A stretch of DNA of 46,682 nucleotides from an uncultured Collinsella sp. (GCA_902491895.1 CABUJH010000011.1:1-46682), one strand, 5' to 3'; shown: positions 33,230-41,811, counted from the stretch's first letter. The notes: generated from the letters alone by a model not told the origin. Made by a program: numbers and translations.

Positions 33230-33805
33230 ATGAGCCTAACGATTGATACCGCCTATGCGCACGGAAGGGTTGTGGGAAAGATGGTCAACTATGGGTTTGG
33301 TATGCCGACGCGCCTTGTTGCGGATGGAGACGTGGCTCGCTGGTGTGGACGATTGGTCGCTCACTACGGCGGCACCAAGGCGCTGGTCGTGCTGGGCGGT
33401 GACAGGCATACGCGCGATGAGCTTGTTTCGGCGGCACTTGGCTCGCTTGATCGAGCCCTACTCGAGCGTGTGCTTTTCCGCTGCGGCTCGTTTGAGGGCG
33501 ACGGGGGAGACGAACTGGTCGACGAAGCCGTGGCCCTGGCGACCGACGAAGGCGTGGACTTTGTCCTGGCGATTGGCGATGCCGATACTGCTGGCTTTGC
33601 GCGCGAGCTCGCGCGTCGCATGGCGGCGCTCGATGCCGGCGAAGACGGTTTTGTCCCTTATGGATGCATTCTCTCGGAGGGCAAGGCGCCTGCTGTCGTG
33701 GGCACCGGTGAGGTTCCCGTTTTTGCCATTATCGCGCCCGAACTGCTGGAGGGCATCGGGTCTCCTCTGCGTGAGTTGCTCGGTAGCATCTGCGCCGCGG
33801 CCTAA
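33230..33805 (+). CDS. N-terminal half of an iron-type alcohol dehydrogenase
   Basis: A 191-residue protein that looks like only the NAD-binding domain of group III (iron) alcohol dehydrogenases, which normally have about 385 residues. VNYGFGMPTRLVADG matches the family opening, and EGVDFVLAIGDADTAGFARELA sits where the family has its GGGSVID loop, so that loop is altered. The metal-binding C-terminal domain is missing. ATG 33230 lacks a good ribosome site; ATG 33281 (MVNYGFG) fits the family start better. It may be a decayed gene or a domain with a new job. It diverges from the SOS polymerase. Confidence 0.6.
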   Translation: MSLTIDTAYAHGRVVGKMVNYGFGMPTRLVADGDVARWCGRLVAHYGGTKALVVLGGDRHTRDELVSAALGSLDRALLERVLFRCGSFEGDGGDELVDEAVALATDEGVDFVLAIGDADTAGFARELARRMAALDAGEDGFVPYGCILSEGKAPAVVGTGEVPVFAIIAPELLEGIGSPLRELLGSICAAA

Positions 33806-33815
33806 TATTTGCCAT

Positions 33816-33879
33816 AAAAGGACGGGTTATTTTTGGTTGGTAAAGCGTTTGACCTGCCAAAATAAGCCTGTCCCTTTTT
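33816..33879 (+). terminator. Long hairpin with T-run after the dehydrogenase fragment
   Basis: About 20 base pairs form between 33816-33841 and 33852-33877 (AAAAGGACGGG with CCTGTCCCTTTT at the base), followed by TTTTT. A related half copy (AAAAAGGGACTGGTTTGTTTT) lies at 33123 beyond the other end of the gene. It could be terminator and repeat at once. Confidence 0.7.
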
Positions 33880-34004
33880 AATCGGTTGCCGTTTGGGGGC
33901 CGATTGGCAACGCTCGCTGATTGTAGTCTTGACCTGCGCTAGAATAGTGGCATCTGAATGTCCGGGCGCATGGAGGCGTGCGCCCGTATGCTGAGGAGGA
34001 CTCT

Positions 34005-35699
34005 ATGGCAACTGTTGCCGCACCTATCGATGCTACGTCGACTGCCGCTTGGAAGGCGCTCGAGGCTCATCAGGAGAAGCTCGAGGCCGAAGGTATCGAC
34101 CTCAAGGCCTGGTTCGCTGCTGACGCCGACCGCGTGAACAAGCTGAGCTTTGACGCCGGTGACCTGCACTTCGATCTGTCGAAGAACCTGGTGACCGATG
34201 AGACCGTCAAGCTGCTGTGCGATCTTGCCCGCGAGGTGAAGCTCGAGGAGCGCCGCGACGCCATGTTCTCTGGCGAGCACATCAACACTACCGAGGACCG
34301 CGCTGTCCTGCACACCGCGCTGCGCCGCCCGGCAAGCGAGAAGGGCCAGCTCATCGTCGACGGCCAGGACGTCGTCGCCGACGTGCACGAGGTCCTCGAC
34401 CGCATGTATGCCTTCGCCGAGCGCGTGCGCTCCGGTGAGTGGAAGGGCGTTACCGGCAAGAAGATCGAGCATCTGGTGTCCATCGGCATCGGCGGCTCCG
34501 ACCTGGGCCCGGTCATGGCCTACGAGGCTCTGCGTCCCTATGCCGACGCCGGTATCGACTGCCGCTACATCTCCAACATCGACCCCAACGACCAGGCCGA
34601 GAAGCTCAAGGGCCTGGATCCCGAGACCACGCTCGTAATCATCGTCTCCAAGACCTTCACCACGCTCGAGACCCTCACCAACGCCCGCGAGGTCAAGACC
34701 TGGATGCTCGAGCAGCTCAAGGCTCAGGGCGCCATCGACGGCTCCGATGAGCAGAACGCCGAGGCCGTGGCAAAGCACTTCGTCGCCGTTTCCACCGCAC
34801 TCGAGAAGGTCGAGGCCTTCGGTATCGACCCCGCCAACGCCTTCGGTTTCTGGAACTGGGTCGGTGGCCGCTATTCCGTTGACTCCGCCGTGGGCCTGTC
34901 GCTGATCGTCGTGCTCGGCCCCGAGCGCTTCCAGCAGTTCCTCGAGGGCTTCCACGCCATCGACGAGTACTTCTGCAACACCCCGCTCGAGAACAACGCC
35001 GTCGCGCTGATGGGCCTGTTCAATGTCTGGTACGTCAACTTCTTCGGTTCCAAGAGCCACGCCGTGCTGCCGTACTGCCAGTACCTGCACCGCTTCCCGG
35101 CCTACCTGCAGCAGCTCACCATGGAGTCCAACGGCAAGCATGTCCGCTGGGACGGCAGCGCCGTGACCTCCGACACCGGTGAGATCTTCTGGGGCGAGCC
35201 CGGCACCAACGGCCAGCATGCCTTCTATCAGCTGCTGCACCAGGGCACTGTGGTGGTTCCGGCCGACTTCATCGCCTTCGCCAATACCGCCAACCCTGCG
35301 ACCGACGGCGGCCAGGATGTCCACGAGCTGTTCCTGGGCAACTTCCTGGCCCAGACCAAGGCGCTCGCCTTTGGTAAGACGGCCGATGAGGTTCGTGCCG
35401 AGGGCACGCCCGAGCAGATCGTCCCGGCCCGCTGCTTTGAGGGCAACCGCCCGACGACCTCGATCTTTGGCGACACGCTGACCCCGTTCGCACTCGGTGA
35501 GCTCATCGCCCTGTACGAGCACATCACGTTTGTCGAGGGCACGGTCTGGGGCATCGACTCCTACGACCAGTGGGGCGTTGAGCTGGGCAAGCAGCTTGCC
35601 AAGCAGATCACCCCGGCCTTCCACGACGACGCCGCCAAGGCCGAGCAGGACGCTTCGACCCAGGCGCTCATCGAGTTCTATCGCGCGCATCGCAAGTAG
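34005..35699 (+). CDS. pgi: Glucose-6-phosphate isomerase
   Basis: Interconverts glucose 6-phosphate and fructose 6-phosphate in glycolysis. The 564-residue protein is full length. It shows GIGGSDLGPVMAYEAL in the sugar-phosphate site, SKTFTTLET, FGFWNWVGGRYSVDSAVGLS (family signature), EPGTNGQHAFYQLLHQGT and GVELGKQLAKQI with the catalytic Lys. ATG 34005 has GAGGAGGA five bases upstream. A -10-like TAGAAT lies at 33940. Codon use is strongly biased to C-ending codons, as expected for a highly expressed gene. Confidence 0.97.
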   Translation: MATVAAPIDATSTAAWKALEAHQEKLEAEGIDLKAWFAADADRVNKLSFDAGDLHFDLSKNLVTDETVKLLCDLAREVKLEERRDAMFSGEHINTTEDRAVLHTALRRPASEKGQLIVDGQDVVADVHEVLDRMYAFAERVRSGEWKGVTGKKIEHLVSIGIGGSDLGPVMAYEALRPYADAGIDCRYISNIDPNDQAEKLKGLDPETTLVIIVSKTFTTLETLTNAREVKTWMLEQLKAQGAIDGSDEQNAEAVAKHFVAVSTALEKVEAFGIDPANAFGFWNWVGGRYSVDSAVGLSLIVVLGPERFQQFLEGFHAIDEYFCNTPLENNAVALMGLFNVWYVNFFGSKSHAVLPYCQYLHRFPAYLQQLTMESNGKHVRWDGSAVTSDTGEIFWGEPGTNGQHAFYQLLHQGTVVVPADFIAFANTANPATDGGQDVHELFLGNFLAQTKALAFGKTADEVRAEGTPEQIVPARCFEGNRPTTSIFGDTLTPFALGELIALYEHITFVEGTVWGIDSYDQWGVELGKQLAKQITPAFHDDAAKAEQDASTQALIEFYRAHRK

Positions 35700-35732
35700 T
35701 CGCTGCTGTTAACGTATCGCGCCTTATAGTCA

Positions 35733-35766
35733 GGGGCCCGTATCCTATCGGATGCGGGCCCCTTTG
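35733..35766 (+). terminator. pgi terminator
   Basis: GGGGCCCGTATCC at 35733-35745 pairs with GGATGCGGGCCCC at 35750-35762 with one wobble pair or mismatch; TTTGCTTTT follows. Confidence 0.75.
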
Positions 35767-35841
35767 CTTTTGCCGTGGTCCCGGGGCGCACGGCCTTTGT
35801 GGAACATCGCCGGGGCGTCGCGCGCTGCGAGAACCCTGCGC

Positions 35842-37146
35842 CTAGATCTCGGCCTCCGCATGGCCTCGCTGCGCCTCGGGCAGCTCCCCGTAGAGCGGAT
35901 GGTCTTCGAGCCTAAAGCGCTCGACCTGTTCGGGAGTGCGACCGCGTACAAAGAGCCACGAGCGATCAATCGGCGTCGCCATGAGCGTGCTGGGCAGCGC
36001 GTCGGCGCGGTCGGAAAACACCCGGGCACTCTCGGGATCCTGGAACGCCAGCACCAGATGCGTGTCGCAGTTGCCCATGATGGAGCGTGCGCGTGCCTCG
36101 CCATAGAGCGCATCGAGCTGGTTGGTCGACTGCAGCAGCAGCGTTGCCCAGATGTTGCGGCTTCGGATAATCGAGAGCACGTTGTCGATCTGGGGGATCT
36201 GCAGATTTGCGAAGTCATCGAGCATAAAGCGCACGGGCACGGGCAGGCTGCCGCCGGGCTGCCTATCGGCCTCACGAATGAGGCCCATAAACGCCTGCGA
36301 AATAAAGAGGCCGGTCAGCGGATCGAGATTGCGGTCAATATCGCTCACGGTTACAAACAGGGCGCAGGGGGTGTGTCCCATGGAAGCGAAGTCCACCTGA
36401 TGGCACTCACGATAGAGCTGTGCCGCACCGTCGAATCCCAGACACATGACCTTTTCGGCAAGGATGCCGACGATGCTCGCGTGCATGCGCTCGGCATTTT
36501 GCGTAATGGCGTAGCGTCGCCATAGCGAGAGGGCATAGCTTTGGGGGTCGGTCGTGATCAGGTCGTCAAACAATCGACCCGTGGCACCGTCCTGTAGGTG
36601 CTCGATCAGCTTGATGACCGAGCTGATCGTCTGCTCGTCGGCGGGTAGCTGTTCGGTGACGTAGGCGATAAGGCACGACAGCAGGTTTGCCGCCGCATGA
36701 TCCCAAAAAGGCTGGTTGTTGTCCTCGATGGGGCAGATGGCCTTTGCTACCGAGAGGATGTCCTGCTGGTTGGGCCTGCCGTCCGCCTTGCGGCGAATGT
36801 GCCTCAGGGGGTTGTAGCCGCAGCGCTCGATGCCGGGCGCAAGGGCCGGGACGGTGTTGAGGTCGGCGAAGTTGAGACATTGCACGCGGTAGCCGTGGGC
36901 TGCCAGCACGGGTCCCACTTCGCGACAGAGCGTGCCTTTGGTGTCGAGCACGATGTAGCTTGCGTTCATTTGCAGCAGGTTGGGCTTGAGGACGTTTCGG
37001 GTCTTGCCGGCTCCCGAGGGGCCGATCACAAGTGCGTTGTTGTTGAGTCCCGTCTGGCGGGTGTCGCAGGAAAGCGTTCGATCCTTGGCGAGGATGGTGG
37101 ACGATGCGGACTCAGATGCGGCGAGGCGGCTGGTGAGGTTAGACAT
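35842..37146 (-). CDS. VirD4/TraG-type ATPase without membrane helices
   Basis: A 434-residue ATPase of the conjugation coupling-protein family. Walker A is GPSGAGKT at residues 42-49, preceded by DTRQTGLNNNALVI. Other family segments are YIVLDTKG, CGYNPLRHIRR, QPFWDHAAANLLSC and ALFVTVSD. Walker B reads FMLDDFAN at 307-314, with Asp where the family usually has Glu. The usual N-terminal membrane helices are absent. AAGGAGG precedes ATG 37146. The start lies inside the end of the ClpP gene, and no relaxase or other transfer gene is near. It may be a remnant of a conjugative element or a domesticated ATPase. Confidence 0.85.
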   Translation of the reverse strand: MSNLTSRLAASESASSTILAKDRTLSCDTRQTGLNNNALVIGPSGAGKTRNVLKPNLLQMNASYIVLDTKGTLCREVGPVLAAHGYRVQCLNFADLNTVPALAPGIERCGYNPLRHIRRKADGRPNQQDILSVAKAICPIEDNNQPFWDHAAANLLSCLIAYVTEQLPADEQTISSVIKLIEHLQDGATGRLFDDLITTDPQSYALSLWRRYAITQNAERMHASIVGILAEKVMCLGFDGAAQLYRECHQVDFASMGHTPCALFVTVSDIDRNLDPLTGLFISQAFMGLIREADRQPGGSLPVPVRFMLDDFANLQIPQIDNVLSIIRSRNIWATLLLQSTNQLDALYGEARARSIMGNCDTHLVLAFQDPESARVFSDRADALPSTLMATPIDRSWLFVRGRTPEQVERFRLEDHPLYGELPEAQRGHAEAEI

Positions 37147-37756
37147 GGGCGACCTCCTTGGTGGTCGAGAGGATTTCGTGGGCAAAGCCGAGCTCGACGG
37201 CGCGCTCGGCCGAAAGGTAGGTGTCTTTTGCAGTGAGGGACTGGATGCGCTTGGGCGTGAGGCCGCTGCGGTCCGAGAGGATTTGCGTGAGGGTCTTGCG
37301 GGTCTGCATGAGACGCCGGCTGGTTTCCTGCAGCGCAAGTGCCGAGCCGCCTGCCCCCTGGGGGATCAGCGGGTCGTGAATCATGAGCTCTGCATGGGGC
37401 GCCATACGGCGATCGTCGCCGCCCATAAAAATCACGGCGCCCATGGACGCGGCGAATTCCAGGCAGACGGTGCGGATGGGGCACGATGCGAGGCGCATGG
37501 CGTCATAGATCGCAAGACCCGATCGCACGCTTCCGCCGGCGCTGGCGACAAATATGGTGATGGGGCGGCTGGGGTCGGTGGCATCGAGCAGGCGGATCTG
37601 CTGGCATAGGTCGTGGGCCATCGGGGTTTCGATGTTTCCCATGACGGAGAGCTCGCGACGGGCGAGCATCTCATCGTAAATGCTGGTGAGCGTGATGCCT
37701 CGGGCGGATTCACGCATGGTGAGGGGGCTGATGATGGGGGAATGATTGGTGTCCAT
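37139..37756 (-). CDS. ClpP-family serine protease paralogue
   Basis: A 205-residue ClpP-like peptidase. The catalytic triad can be read as Ser104 in FAASMGAV, His127 in LMIHDPL and Asp178 in LTAKDTYLSAE. The oligomerisation handle and the C-terminal SAERAVELGFAHEI are also present. Compared with housekeeping ClpP the sequence is divergent. AAAGGAGT precedes the ATG. Its stop overlaps the TraG-like start by eight bases, implying coupled translation, and no Clp unfoldase gene is near. It could work with the TraG-type ATPase or process proteins of a transfer element; both are inference. Confidence 0.9.
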   Translation of the reverse strand: MDTNHSPIISPLTMRESARGITLTSIYDEMLARRELSVMGNIETPMAHDLCQQIRLLDATDPSRPITIFVASAGGSVRSGLAIYDAMRLASCPIRTVCLEFAASMGAVIFMGGDDRRMAPHAELMIHDPLIPQGAGGSALALQETSRRLMQTRKTLTQILSDRSGLTPKRIQSLTAKDTYLSAERAVELGFAHEILSTTKEVAHV

Positions 37757-37819
37757 GAGGACTCCTTTCTGTTGGTTGTGTTGTGGAATAGGATTGTTGC
37801 CCGCGGAGGGGCTGGCGGG

Positions 37820-38710
37820 CTACAGGGTTCGTCCGAGCCTGAGATCGAGCTCGGTTGTGAGGCAGGCTGCCTGTTCGTGCGGCTCGCAAGCGCCAAGGGC
37901 TCCAAAGCGATGGAGCGTTGCGACGGGCGTGGTGTAGGCGAGCCGCAGCTGATGCTCGACAGGGGCACATCCGTCATTTTTGTAATGAGCCGCGTAGTAC
38001 TGCGCGATGCTGGCGTTCATCTCGCTGCCATTGCGATGGCGCTCAAACTGGCGTCTGCAGGTCTCGATGATCTTTGCTACCGACTTGGGTGCCGTCGCGG
38101 GAACAAGGGCGAGATAGCCCTCAAATAGCTCGTTGATGCTCAGGAGGCACAGCAGGTCGATCAGCGTCCTTATGGCTGCTCCCTCGGCGGAAAAGTGCGC
38201 GGTCATGCGGTTATATCGGTTGCGGTCGACGATGGCCGCATGGGGTCTTGGAGTTTTCTGCCCCGTGGTCCCGGGCTTTTGCCGCGCCTGTGTATTGAGC
38301 TCGACGTTGCAGCGCTTGAGGCCGTCCAACGGAAGGAACAGTGCGGTGCGCAGGGTGTTCCGCTTGCTTTCGAGTTCATGACGCTCGTCGGGTTCCCATT
38401 CGAGCTTGAGTTTCGTGTCGAGCGCCGTAAGCATATGGGCTAGGCAGCCTACGGTAAGAACGTACGAATCGTTGTCGCGTTTTGGGGCATAGGGGTCTGT
38501 CAGCTTGCAAATGTCGGGGTCGCCCATGATCTTTGTGCAGCGCTTCAGCAGTTGAGGGTGGTCGGCCAAGATCGTCGCGAGCGGTAGCGACGCGTAGTTC
38601 TTGATGGTCGCGGCGGCAAAGGCAGCGTCATATTCGTTTGCATATGCTCGCTCAATGCGGGCATCCAGAATGCCTTTCTTATCTCCGTCTTCAGCGTGGC
38701 GGTTTGTCAT
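37820..38710 (-). CDS. Unknown protein, first gene of the ClpP-TraG operon
   Basis: A 296-residue soluble protein with no recognised family. It is rich in charged residues, with predicted helices throughout (for example DARIERAYANEYDAAFAAATIKN) and a central region RYNRMTAHFSAEGAAIRTLIDLLCLLSIN. ATG 38710 is chosen because GGAGAAG lies close upstream; the frame stays open to 38866 through a His-rich low-complexity stretch without a ribosome site. It is 63 bases upstream of clpP and is presumably in the same transcript. Confidence 0.72.
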   Translation of the reverse strand: MTNRHAEDGDKKGILDARIERAYANEYDAAFAAATIKNYASLPLATILADHPQLLKRCTKIMGDPDICKLTDPYAPKRDNDSYVLTVGCLAHMLTALDTKLKLEWEPDERHELESKRNTLRTALFLPLDGLKRCNVELNTQARQKPGTTGQKTPRPHAAIVDRNRYNRMTAHFSAEGAAIRTLIDLLCLLSINELFEGYLALVPATAPKSVAKIIETCRRQFERHRNGSEMNASIAQYYAAHYKNDGCAPVEHQLRLAYTTPVATLHRFGALGACEPHEQAACLTTELDLRLGRTL

Positions 38711-39198
38711 AGCTTCTCCAATCGGTTGATGTTCGTGCTGTTTGTTGATGTGTTGGTTGTCGTGAGTGATGTGCTTGCCGTGGGTGATGTGCTGACGTTG
38801 GGGTGCTATGCGGTTTTCAATGAGCCCGTGAGGCAGTTGCTGCAGGGGCGGGATGGAACGGCCCATGCAAGGCGGAAGGCATCGTGCTCAAAATCGAGAC
38901 AGCAATGCCCTAGGTGCCTCACATGTGGCAGTTACCTCATTAAGTTGTCATTGCGTTTGGGGTTGTACTTTGCCGATCTTCCTTCTCTTACACGCTAAAC
39001 TCAAACTTCATATGCTCGATCTACTTAAAACCGCAACGGCGGCCTTTTATCAACTTATATGTCGGAACGCGTCTTTGCAAGTACTTTTTTGCGTTTGTTT
39101 CAAATGGGGTGGTTTTGCAACCGTCATACGCGCGCCGTGCGAACGTGCCCCGGCTCGGATAAGATAGTGCGCGATAAAAACGATGCAAGGAGGCACAT
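38711..39198. other. 488-base gene-free region between divergent units
   Basis: The part at 38720-38800 is low complexity: repeated GTTGATGTG/GTGATGTGCT-like words, so the minus-strand leader of the ClpP operon is C/A rich and unpaired. The rest is AT-richer than its surroundings, with no gene seen. Near 39160 a -10-like TAAGAT precedes the HAD gene. Confidence 0.45.
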
Positions 39199-40041
39199 AT
39201 GGCAATTAAAGCCATCGCAATGGATATCGATGGTACGCTCACCAACGATCAGAAGGTGATCAGCCCGCGTACGCGCGAAAAGCTGCTCGCGGCGCAGGAG
39301 TCGGGCATTAAGCTCATCTTGGCTTCGGGTCGTCCCGCATGGGGGCTACATGCTCTGGCACAGGAGCTCGACCTCCAAAACCATGACGGTCTGCTAGTCG
39401 CTTTCAATGGCGCGCATGTTGTTGACGCTCAGACCGATGAGGTCCTTTTTGACCAAGCCATGCCAGCTGACGAACTGCACCGTCTGATTGATCACCTGCA
39501 AAACTATGATGTGATCCCCATGATCTCGCTCGGGCGCGACCTGCATGTAGAGGACTCGTATCGCTGCATGATTACACTGCCGGACGGCTCGCAGAAGAAT
39601 ATCGTCAAATACGAGCGCGATGCCTGCGACCTTAAGATCCGCGAGGTCGAGAGCTTGCATGAGGTCGTGGACACTTATCCCGTAGACAAGCTGCTGACGG
39701 CAGGCGATCCGGCCTACCTGCAGGCGCATTACGAGGAGATGTATGCGCCCTTTACCCAGACGCTTTCGGGCATGTTTACGGCCGACTGGTACTTTGAGTA
39801 CACGGCGCCTGGTATCGACAAGGCCCGCGCGCTCGAGGGTGCCCTGCCCAAGCTCGGCATCGATGCCAGCGAGGTCGTCTCGTTTGGCGACGGCCAGAAC
39901 GACAAGTCCATGATTGAGTGGGCCGGCACCGGTGTTGCCATGGGCAACGCGGTCGATGAGGTCAAGGCTGTAGCCCAGATGGTGACCGCCAATAATAACG
40001 AAGACGGCATTGCGGTGGCGCTGGATAAGCTGCTGGGTTAG
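39199..40041 (+). CDS. Cof-type HAD phosphatase
   Basis: A 280-residue sugar-phosphatase-like HAD enzyme (YidA/Cof group). Motif I is IAMDIDGTLTND, motif II is ILASGRPA, the Lys motif is in PGIDKARAL, and motif IV is VVSFGDGQNDKSMIE. AAGGAGG precedes ATG 39199. It lies upstream of another HAD gene with a hairpin between them. The substrate is unknown. Confidence 0.92.
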   Translation: MAIKAIAMDIDGTLTNDQKVISPRTREKLLAAQESGIKLILASGRPAWGLHALAQELDLQNHDGLLVAFNGAHVVDAQTDEVLFDQAMPADELHRLIDHLQNYDVIPMISLGRDLHVEDSYRCMITLPDGSQKNIVKYERDACDLKIREVESLHEVVDTYPVDKLLTAGDPAYLQAHYEEMYAPFTQTLSGMFTADWYFEYTAPGIDKARALEGALPKLGIDASEVVSFGDGQNDKSMIEWAGTGVAMGNAVDEVKAVAQMVTANNNEDGIAVALDKLLG

Positions 40042-40063
40042 AATCGCCGATAGTGCATGGCTC

Positions 40064-40089
40064 GGGCGTCCGCTTGCGGGCGCCCTTTT
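40064..40089 (+). terminator. Terminator between the two HAD genes
   Basis: GGGCGTCCGC pairs with GCGGGCGCCC around a tight turn, followed by TTTT. Confidence 0.7.
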
Positions 40090-40104
40090 GTTAGGGAGGG
40101 TGCC

Positions 40105-40764
40105 GTGTCCGCATTTCCGTTCGACGCCGTTATCTTTGACATGGACGGCGTGATTGTCGATACCGAGTATTACTACCTGGGCGAGACTGCCGCGTTTGCC
40201 AAGGAGCTTGGGCTTAACCTGACTCAAGAGGAGTTGAATGGGCAGGTCGGTACTTCGCACCAGTTCTTCCTGCATATGCTGGTCGATTGGTTTGAGCGCG
40301 CCGGTAAGGGGCATTTCACTGGCGAGGAAGCGTTGGCCCGTTGGAACGAGTGGGCGCATAAGCGTCCGCGCGACTATCAGGCTTTGATTAACCTAGGCGC
40401 CGTGGATACGATTCGAGAGCTGCCGCGCCGTGGCGTTCGCGTGGCGCTTGCCAGCTCGTCTCCCATGGATAGCATCGAGGAAGTGCTCAACGCATGCGGG
40501 CTGTCGGATGCCTTTGAGTATGTGGTGAGCGGCGAGCAGTTTAAGGAGAGCAAGCCCGAGCCCGACATCTACCTGCATGCGCTGGACCTGCTGGGGCTGC
40601 CCGCGAATCGCTGCTGCTGCGTCGAGGATTCGGTGCCTGGCATCACTGCCGGCAAGCGAGCCGGCCTGACAGTCATTGCCAAGCGCGAGGAGCGCTTTGG
40701 CTTTAGCCAGGATGCCGCGGACAAGATTATCGACCAGCTGCCGGAGCTGCTCACGCTTTCTTAG
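40105..40764 (+). CDS. Beta-phosphoglucomutase-like HAD phosphatase
   Basis: A 219-residue HAD hydrolase with an N-terminal four-helix cap. Motif I is VIFDMDGVIVDTE, motif II is LASSSPMD, Lys in FKESKPEPDIY and motif IV CCCVEDSVPGI. This is the class of beta-phosphoglucomutase and small sugar-phosphate phosphatases. GTG 40105 is preceded by AGGGAGGG; the frame extends to 40057 through the terminator hairpin. Confidence 0.9.
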   Translation: MSAFPFDAVIFDMDGVIVDTEYYYLGETAAFAKELGLNLTQEELNGQVGTSHQFFLHMLVDWFERAGKGHFTGEEALARWNEWAHKRPRDYQALINLGAVDTIRELPRRGVRVALASSSPMDSIEEVLNACGLSDAFEYVVSGEQFKESKPEPDIYLHALDLLGLPANRCCCVEDSVPGITAGKRAGLTVIAKREERFGFSQDAADKIIDQLPELLTLS

Positions 40765-40815
40765 GAGTGCGGTAGTTGCGCGTTTTTCGGGTCTGATGAG
40801 TAAATAGCCAACATT

Positions 40816-40887
40816 TTGGTGCGACACCTAGCATACTTTAAGCTAATGCGGGCTTAAGGGCTTGTTGAATGCCCTTAAGCCCGTTTT
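40816..40887 (+). promoter_or_regulatory. GntR gene promoter and 13-bp hairpin
   Basis: TTGGTG (40816-40821), 17 bases and TAAGCT (40839-40844) read as a promoter. Directly after it CGGGCTTAAGGGC (40849-40861) pairs perfectly with 40871-40883, followed by TTTT. The hairpin may end the upstream HAD transcript, or sit at the very 5' end of the gntR mRNA. Confidence 0.55.
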
Positions 40888-40914
40888 AGAATTAATTGTG
40901 CTGGGAGAGGGTAT

Positions 40915-41658
40915 ATGCCACCGACTGAAGGGCCAACTGACGGTAAAGCAGCGATACCGCTGTACCAACAGGTTATTGATATCATCAAAAACGAAATCAA
41001 CTCCGGCGCCTACAAGGCGGGCGCGCGGATACCCAACGAATTCGAATTGGCTGAGAGCTATAAAGTTGGCCGCGTTACCGTGCGACGCGCTATTGAGGAG
41101 CTCGTCCAGCAGGGCTATCTAACGAAGCGGCAGGGGAAAGGCACGTTTGTCAATGCCCCCAAGCTTAAGCGCAAGATTCGCCAGAAGGATGACGTCCAGA
41201 GTTTTTCGGACGCATGTCGCGTTAACGGAATGGAACCGGGGGCGTGTGTCATTTCGAGAAAGATACTGCCAGCAGATTCTACCGAAGCACAGTTCTTTGG
41301 TGTTCCCGTTGGAACTGACTTGATTTGCGTTGAGCGCGTGCGCACTGCCGATGGCGTCCCTGTCATGCTCGAGAACAACATATATGTTTACGAGGACAAC
41401 GCCTATCTATCAACGGCACCTCTATCTAACCAATCCATTTTTGAGTTCGTGCGCAACCGGACGGGCCGCACGCCCGCGTTTACCGACCCGTGCACGCTCG
41501 AGATCGCGTGCGCGTCGCCCGAGGTCGCTCGACTGTTGGCAGTTCCCGTTGGCGAGCCCTTGTTTTATATGGAAGCCTTCTTTTTCGATGAGCAGCGGCG
41601 GCCGTTTATCGTCGGTCGTCAGCGGATCGTTGGGTCTCGCTACGTTTTTGACATCTAG
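40915..41658 (+). CDS. GntR/UTRA-family regulator of the Amadori-type locus
   Basis: A 247-residue HutC/FrlR-type regulator. The winged helix reads AIPLYQQVIDIIKNEINSGAYKAGARIPNEFELAESYKVGRVTVRRAIEELVQQGYLTKRQGKGTFV. The UTRA ligand domain follows (VCVERVRTADGVPVMLENNIYV, then YMEAFFFDEQRRPFIVGRQRI). GGGAGAGGG precedes ATG 40915. FrlR and FraR of known Amadori loci belong to this class. A perfect palindrome in the next gap is the likely binding site. Confidence 0.92.
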   Translation: MPPTEGPTDGKAAIPLYQQVIDIIKNEINSGAYKAGARIPNEFELAESYKVGRVTVRRAIEELVQQGYLTKRQGKGTFVNAPKLKRKIRQKDDVQSFSDACRVNGMEPGACVISRKILPADSTEAQFFGVPVGTDLICVERVRTADGVPVMLENNIYVYEDNAYLSTAPLSNQSIFEFVRNRTGRTPAFTDPCTLEIACASPEVARLLAVPVGEPLFYMEAFFFDEQRRPFIVGRQRIVGSRYVFDI

Positions 41659-41668
41659 GACATTGCGA

Positions 41669-41708
41669 ATGGAAACGCCCGGTAGATCATCTCACCGGGC
41701 GTTTCCAT
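41669..41708 (+). terminator. 15-bp perfect hairpin after gntR
   Basis: The arm at 41669-41683 (ATGGAAACGCCCGGT) pairs exactly with 41694-41708. No T-run follows on this strand. Confidence 0.65.
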
Positions 41709-41768
41709 ACCGTTCACGGCGCAAACGCAACCGTTCAACCGCGTTGCGGCAATCAGTTTGAAATTATC

Positions 41769-41797
41769 TTGATGAAGGAAAAAGCTGCTGGTAATCT
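41769..41797 (+). promoter_or_regulatory. Promoter of the transporter-amidohydrolase-epimerase-deglycase operon
   Basis: TTGATG, a 17-base spacer and TAATCT, giving a start near 41804. Confidence 0.75.
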
Positions 41798-41811
41798 ATG
41801 GAACGTCATAG

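Noticed and set aside
35842..38710. Intact conjugative or integrative element
   Set aside because: Only a TraG-like ATPase is present; no relaxase, VirB4, integrase, excisionase or att repeats were found.
38853..39167. Open frame of 104 codons before the HAD gene at 39199
   Set aside because: No ribosome site, atypical composition and no recognisable motif.
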